Origin: DATMBL01 sp050735975
Lineage (GTDB): Bacteria; Desulfobacterota; Binatia; UBA9968
Direction of reading: 5' to 3'
Assembly (NCBI GenBank): GCA_050735975.1
Contig: JBOHVS010000132.1
Location: forward strand, 1 to 8,005
DNA: 8,005 bases
The notes below the pieces were generated by a model. The model made no database searches and was not told the DNA's origin. It worked only from the letters and a program-made list of their open reading frames with translations. Each line of letters starts with the position of its first letter. Positions within the stretch are counted from its first letter, which is position 1. Made by a program: the position numbers and the translations under genes. Shown here one piece after another: positions 5,718-8,005 of the stretch.

Positions 5718-7499
5718 ATGGCCACCATGTATCTGAGATGCAATCGGCGCATCAAAGACGGCAAAGAGCATTGCTATTGGAACATCGTAGAGAGTAAGCG
5801 CTGTGGCGGGGGCAAGGTGGTGCAGCGCCAGGTCTTGTATCTGGGTGAGATCAACGACAGTCAGCGGGAGTCATGGTGCCGCGTCATCGAAGCGTTCGAT
5901 GAGCAAAGTCAACAACGCACGCAGCTGGCATTATTTCCTGCCCAAAGGGAACTGCCCGAATATGCCAGAGGCTACGGCGTACAGGTGCGGCTGGATCGGA
6001 TGGAATTGCACCGGCCGCGGCAATGGGGCGCGTGTTGGCTGGCGTGTCATCTCTACGAGCAACTTGAACTCGATCAGTTCTGGGCCGAGCGTTTGGTGGA
6101 TTCTCGCGAGGGCACCTGCTGGCGCCATATTTTGCAAACGCTTGTCTCTTATCGGTTGATCGATCCGGGCAGTGAGTGGCGACTGCACCGGCTATGGTAT
6201 GAGAGTAGCGCGATGGGGGATCTGCTGGGTGAGGACTATTCTCTGGCAGAGAAAAATGCGCTGTATCGCTGCCTGGACAAGCTCATTGAGCATAAAGGAG
6301 CGCTGTTCAGCCACCTGAAACAGCGTTGGCAGGATCTGTTTCAGGCGAAGTTCGACGTGCTGCTCTATGATTTGACCAGCACCTATTTCGAATCCGATCC
6401 GCCGAAAAACCCAAAGGATAAGCGGCGCTACGGCTATAGCCGCGATAAGCGATCGGACTGCGTGCAAGTGGTGATCGCTTTGATTGTTACCGCCGAGGGC
6501 TTTCCCCTCGCCTATGAAGTGCTGGCGGGAAACACTTCAGATAAGACGACCTTGAGGGAGTTCTTGCAGAAGATTGAAACGCAATACGGAAAGGCAGAGC
6601 GCATCTGGGTGATGGACCGCGGCATTCCCACCGAGGAAGTGCTCGCTGAGATGCGCCAGAGCGATCCGCCCGTTTACTATCTGGTCGGCACACCCAAAGG
6701 GAGGCTCACTAAACTGGAACAACCCTTGTTGAGCTTACCTTGGCAGGCGGTGCGGCCAGGAGTGCAGGTTAAACTGTTGGCGCAGGAACAAGAGATCTAC
6801 GTGCTGGCTCAAAGTCATGAGCGCATCCACAAAGAACGCGCCATGCGCCAGCGCCAACTCCGCGCGTTAGTCAAACGGCTGAAAGAACTTCAGCAGATGA
6901 CATTCGGCAGCACGCCAAAACTGCTGCTCAAACTCGGCGCCGCCAAAGGACAGTATCCGGCTGCCTGGCGGCTGATTGACATCAAGATGCCTGAGCCCTC
7001 CGGCTCAAGCTTCTCGTTTCGGCTCAATCGCCAAAAGCTTCGAGCGGTGCGCCGGCGCGAGGGGCGCTATTTACTGCGCAGCAATATCTGCGGCAAAGAG
7101 CCGGCTGAGCTCTGGCAATTTTACATCCAACTGGTCGAGATCGAAGCGGCTTTCAAAAACCTCAAAGACGATCTCTCACTGCGCCCCATCCATCATCAAC
7201 TTCAACATCGTATCGAAGCGCACATTTTTATTGCATTCATTGCCTACTGTCTGCATGTCTCGCTGCGGGCGCGGCTGCGCCGGGTGGCAGGCGGACTCAC
7301 GCCACGTGCGGTGTTGGATAAATTTGCCGCTATCCAGATGCTCGATGTTCAGTTTCCGACCACTGATGGGCGTACTTTGATCCTGAGCCGTTACACCGAG
7401 CCCACCATCGATCACAAACTGCTGTTAGAACAACTGAACCTCACCTTGCCGGCGCAGCCTCCACCCCGAATCACCGCTGCGGGTCATATGGTGCACTGA
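5718..7499 (+). CDS. IS1634-family DDE transposase
   Basis: A 593-aa cut-and-paste transposase of the IS4 superfamily. The N-terminal part (MYLRCNRRIKDGKEHCYWNIVES, then VLYLGEI) matches the usual opening of IS1634 transposases. The RNase-H-like catalytic core shows Asp218 in LLYDLTSTYFE, Asp300 in WVMDRGIP, and Glu476. Glu476 sits in the signature Y-x2-R-x3-E-x6-K block as Tyr469...Glu476...Lys483, with Leu472 in place of the usual Arg. A long insertion domain, rich in basic helix (about 366-395), lies between the second Asp and the Glu, as in this family. No frameshift or stop is seen, so the enzyme may be active. The start could be ATG 5718 or ATG 5727; family proteins usually begin MYLR, which favours 5727. 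No clear ribosome-binding site precedes either, in line with the low expression of many transposases. Confidence 0.95.
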   Translation: MATMYLRCNRRIKDGKEHCYWNIVESKRCGGGKVVQRQVLYLGEINDSQRESWCRVIEAFDEQSQQRTQLALFPAQRELPEYARGYGVQVRLDRMELHRPRQWGACWLACHLYEQLELDQFWAERLVDSREGTCWRHILQTLVSYRLIDPGSEWRLHRLWYESSAMGDLLGEDYSLAEKNALYRCLDKLIEHKGALFSHLKQRWQDLFQAKFDVLLYDLTSTYFESDPPKNPKDKRRYGYSRDKRSDCVQVVIALIVTAEGFPLAYEVLAGNTSDKTTLREFLQKIETQYGKAERIWVMDRGIPTEEVLAEMRQSDPPVYYLVGTPKGRLTKLEQPLLSLPWQAVRPGVQVKLLAQEQEIYVLAQSHERIHKERAMRQRQLRALVKRLKELQQMTFGSTPKLLLKLGAAKGQYPAAWRLIDIKMPEPSGSSFSFRLNRQKLRAVRRREGRYLLRSNICGKEPAELWQFYIQLVEIEAAFKNLKDDLSLRPIHHQLQHRIEAHIFIAFIAYCLHVSLRARLRRVAGGLTPRAVLDKFAAIQMLDVQFPTTDGRTLILSRYTEPTIDHKLLLEQLNLTLPAQPPPRITAAGHMVH

Positions 7500-7515
7500 G
7501 GAAGGCGAGCCCAAA

Positions 7516-7528
7516 TGTAGTGGAGACC
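7516..7528 (+). repeat. Right subterminal direct repeat in the IS
   Basis: TGTAGTGGAGACC, the partner of 5668-5680 (12 of 13), lies 17 bp after the transposase stop codon and 53 bp inside the right terminal inverted repeat. Confidence 0.5.
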
Positions 7529-7580
7529 TTTTGATTACCGAGATTGTTTTTATTCACTTTTCCCGTCCCTTGACCCTTCG

Positions 7581-7598
7581 GTTGAGAAAGTTGGGTTA
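7581..7598 (-). repeat. Right terminal inverted repeat of the IS
   Basis: The plus strand reads GTTGAGAAAGTTGGGTTA, whose complement matches the left end at 16 of 18 positions. It lies 82 bp after the transposase stop. Confidence 0.8.
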
Positions 7599-7823
7599 GG
7601 GCTGAGATGGCGTGACAATCGATGGCACAATGACCCTGTCCGTTATTGACACAGCCCGATTAAACGGTGTGTGGGAGCTACCAGTAAGGTTGGATGGGGG
7701 GACGGGAAGACTACTAGCGGATAATTTATAGTGAAACAGTGGTCTCGAACGGTGAACACTTCGATGGCAATGGGCCTCTGCCTTGAGGCGGTTTTCAAAA
7801 CCCAATTTTTGAATTTTTACTGT
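7599..7823. other. Gene-free region between the IS and the SPOR-domain gene
   Basis: No supported gene is seen in these 225 bp. A hairpin GCCTC-TGCCTT-GAGGC (about 7775-7790) is followed by GGTTTT and then AT-rich sequence, with a further small GGTTTT/AAAACC palindrome. On the minus strand it could help end the SPOR-gene transcript, but no proper T-tract follows on that side. Confidence 0.45.
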
Positions 7824-8005
7824 TTAATTTGTTAAAAACGAATCTTTAAACCCCTCTTTCCGTTCCAGAACCTTCCGCCACGATGCTGCCTCCTGGCGAT
7901 TGTGGAACGGGCCCACACGGACGCGGTACCACGTCTGTCCTTTGATATTGGCCTCAACAATAAACGCGCTGTAGCCTCTGCTGTTTAACCGATCGCTCCA
8001 AACGT
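7824..8005 (-). CDS. SPOR-domain protein, C-terminal fragment (runs off right edge)
   Basis: The minus strand is open from the window edge to a TAA at 7826-7824 and gives the last 59 residues of a longer protein. They read VWSDRLNSRGYSAF, then KGQTWYRVRVGPFHNRQEA and ASWRKVLERKEGFKDSF. The pattern of L-x-x-x-G-Y/F-x-A-F, then W-Y-R-V-R-V-G-P-F and a following helix, is the core of a SPOR domain. SPOR domains bind septal peptidoglycan lacking stem peptides and are found on envelope and cell-division proteins such as FtsN, DamX and RlpA. The N-terminal part, which usually carries a membrane anchor, lies outside the window, so the specific protein cannot be named. The gene faces the IS, ends 226 bp from it, and has an intact C-terminus, so the IS did not disrupt it. 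Confidence 0.88.
   Translation of the reverse strand, partial: VWSDRLNSRGYSAFIVEANIKGQTWYRVRVGPFHNRQEAASWRKVLERKEGFKDSFLTN

Larger units (their letters stand above)
5570..7598 (+). mobile_element. IS1634-like insertion sequence (IS4 superfamily), about 2.03 kb
   Basis: The element is bounded by imperfect 18-bp terminal inverted repeats: TAGCCGAACTTTCTCAAC at 5570-5587, and the complement of TAACCCAACTTTCTCAAC at 7581-7598 (16 of 18 identical, with a perfect 12-bp core AACTTTCTCAAC). It contains one transposase gene that fills most of the element. I could not find a convincing target-site duplication: the flanks CCTGAAGGT and GGGCTGAGA do not match. The exact ends could therefore shift by a few bases, or the copy may be old or rearranged. 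The insertion lies between a PilZ gene and a SPOR-domain gene and does not visibly break either. Confidence 0.85.

Noticed and set aside
5545..7608. TGAGAT on both sides of the IS as a target-site duplication
   Set aside because: The copies lie 20 bp from the left end but 5 bp from the right end, so they cannot be a duplication made by the insertion.
7596..7805. Minus-strand 69-codon frame after the IS
   Set aside because: It begins in gene-free sequence and ends inside the IS right end, with no ribosome-binding site or recognisable features.

Overview
This 8-kb window is a chromosomal segment of moderately high GC content. It probably comes from a Gram-negative environmental bacterium. The reasons are a SPOR-domain (peptidoglycan-binding) protein, a membrane-anchored PilZ protein, an NfeD-FloA pair, an MscS channel and many short palindromic intergenic repeats. 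The phylum cannot be fixed from sequence alone. A Desulfobacterota, Nitrospirota or NC10-like lineage is my guess, nothing stronger.

Left part (1-3324). Four genes lie on the minus strand. In transcription order they are a 62-aa protein of unknown function (3324-3136), an MscS-family mechanosensitive channel (2705-1764), an NfeD1b-type membrane serine protease (1596-205), and the first 69 codons of floA, which overlaps the nfeD stop codon by 4 bases and runs off the left edge. NfeD and FloA form a well-known membrane-microdomain pair. The 168-bp gap between mscS and nfeD contains a perfect 16-bp inverted repeat that frames a short interspersed-repeat copy.

Middle part (3325-5463). A 527-bp gene-free stretch carries a nested palindromic element of about 131 bp. 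It leads to a plus-strand RRM-type RNA-binding protein gene with a strong ribosome-binding site and a textbook intrinsic terminator. After another repeat copy comes a stand-alone receiver-domain response regulator (plus strand). It converges on a minus-strand gene for a PilZ protein that joins an N-terminal membrane anchor, a four-cysteine zinc-ribbon-like module and a PilZ c-di-GMP-binding domain.

Right part (5464-8005). An apparently intact IS1634-like (IS4 superfamily) insertion sequence lies between imperfect 18-bp terminal inverted repeats at 5570-5587 and 7581-7598. Its 593-aa transposase retains a full DDE set. Beyond it lies a short gene-free stretch and then, at the right edge, the C-terminal 59 residues of a minus-strand SPOR-domain protein.

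I see no clear new multigene system. The most notable items are the PilZ/zinc-ribbon/membrane fusion, the subterminal direct repeats of the IS, and the nested palindromic intergenic elements.
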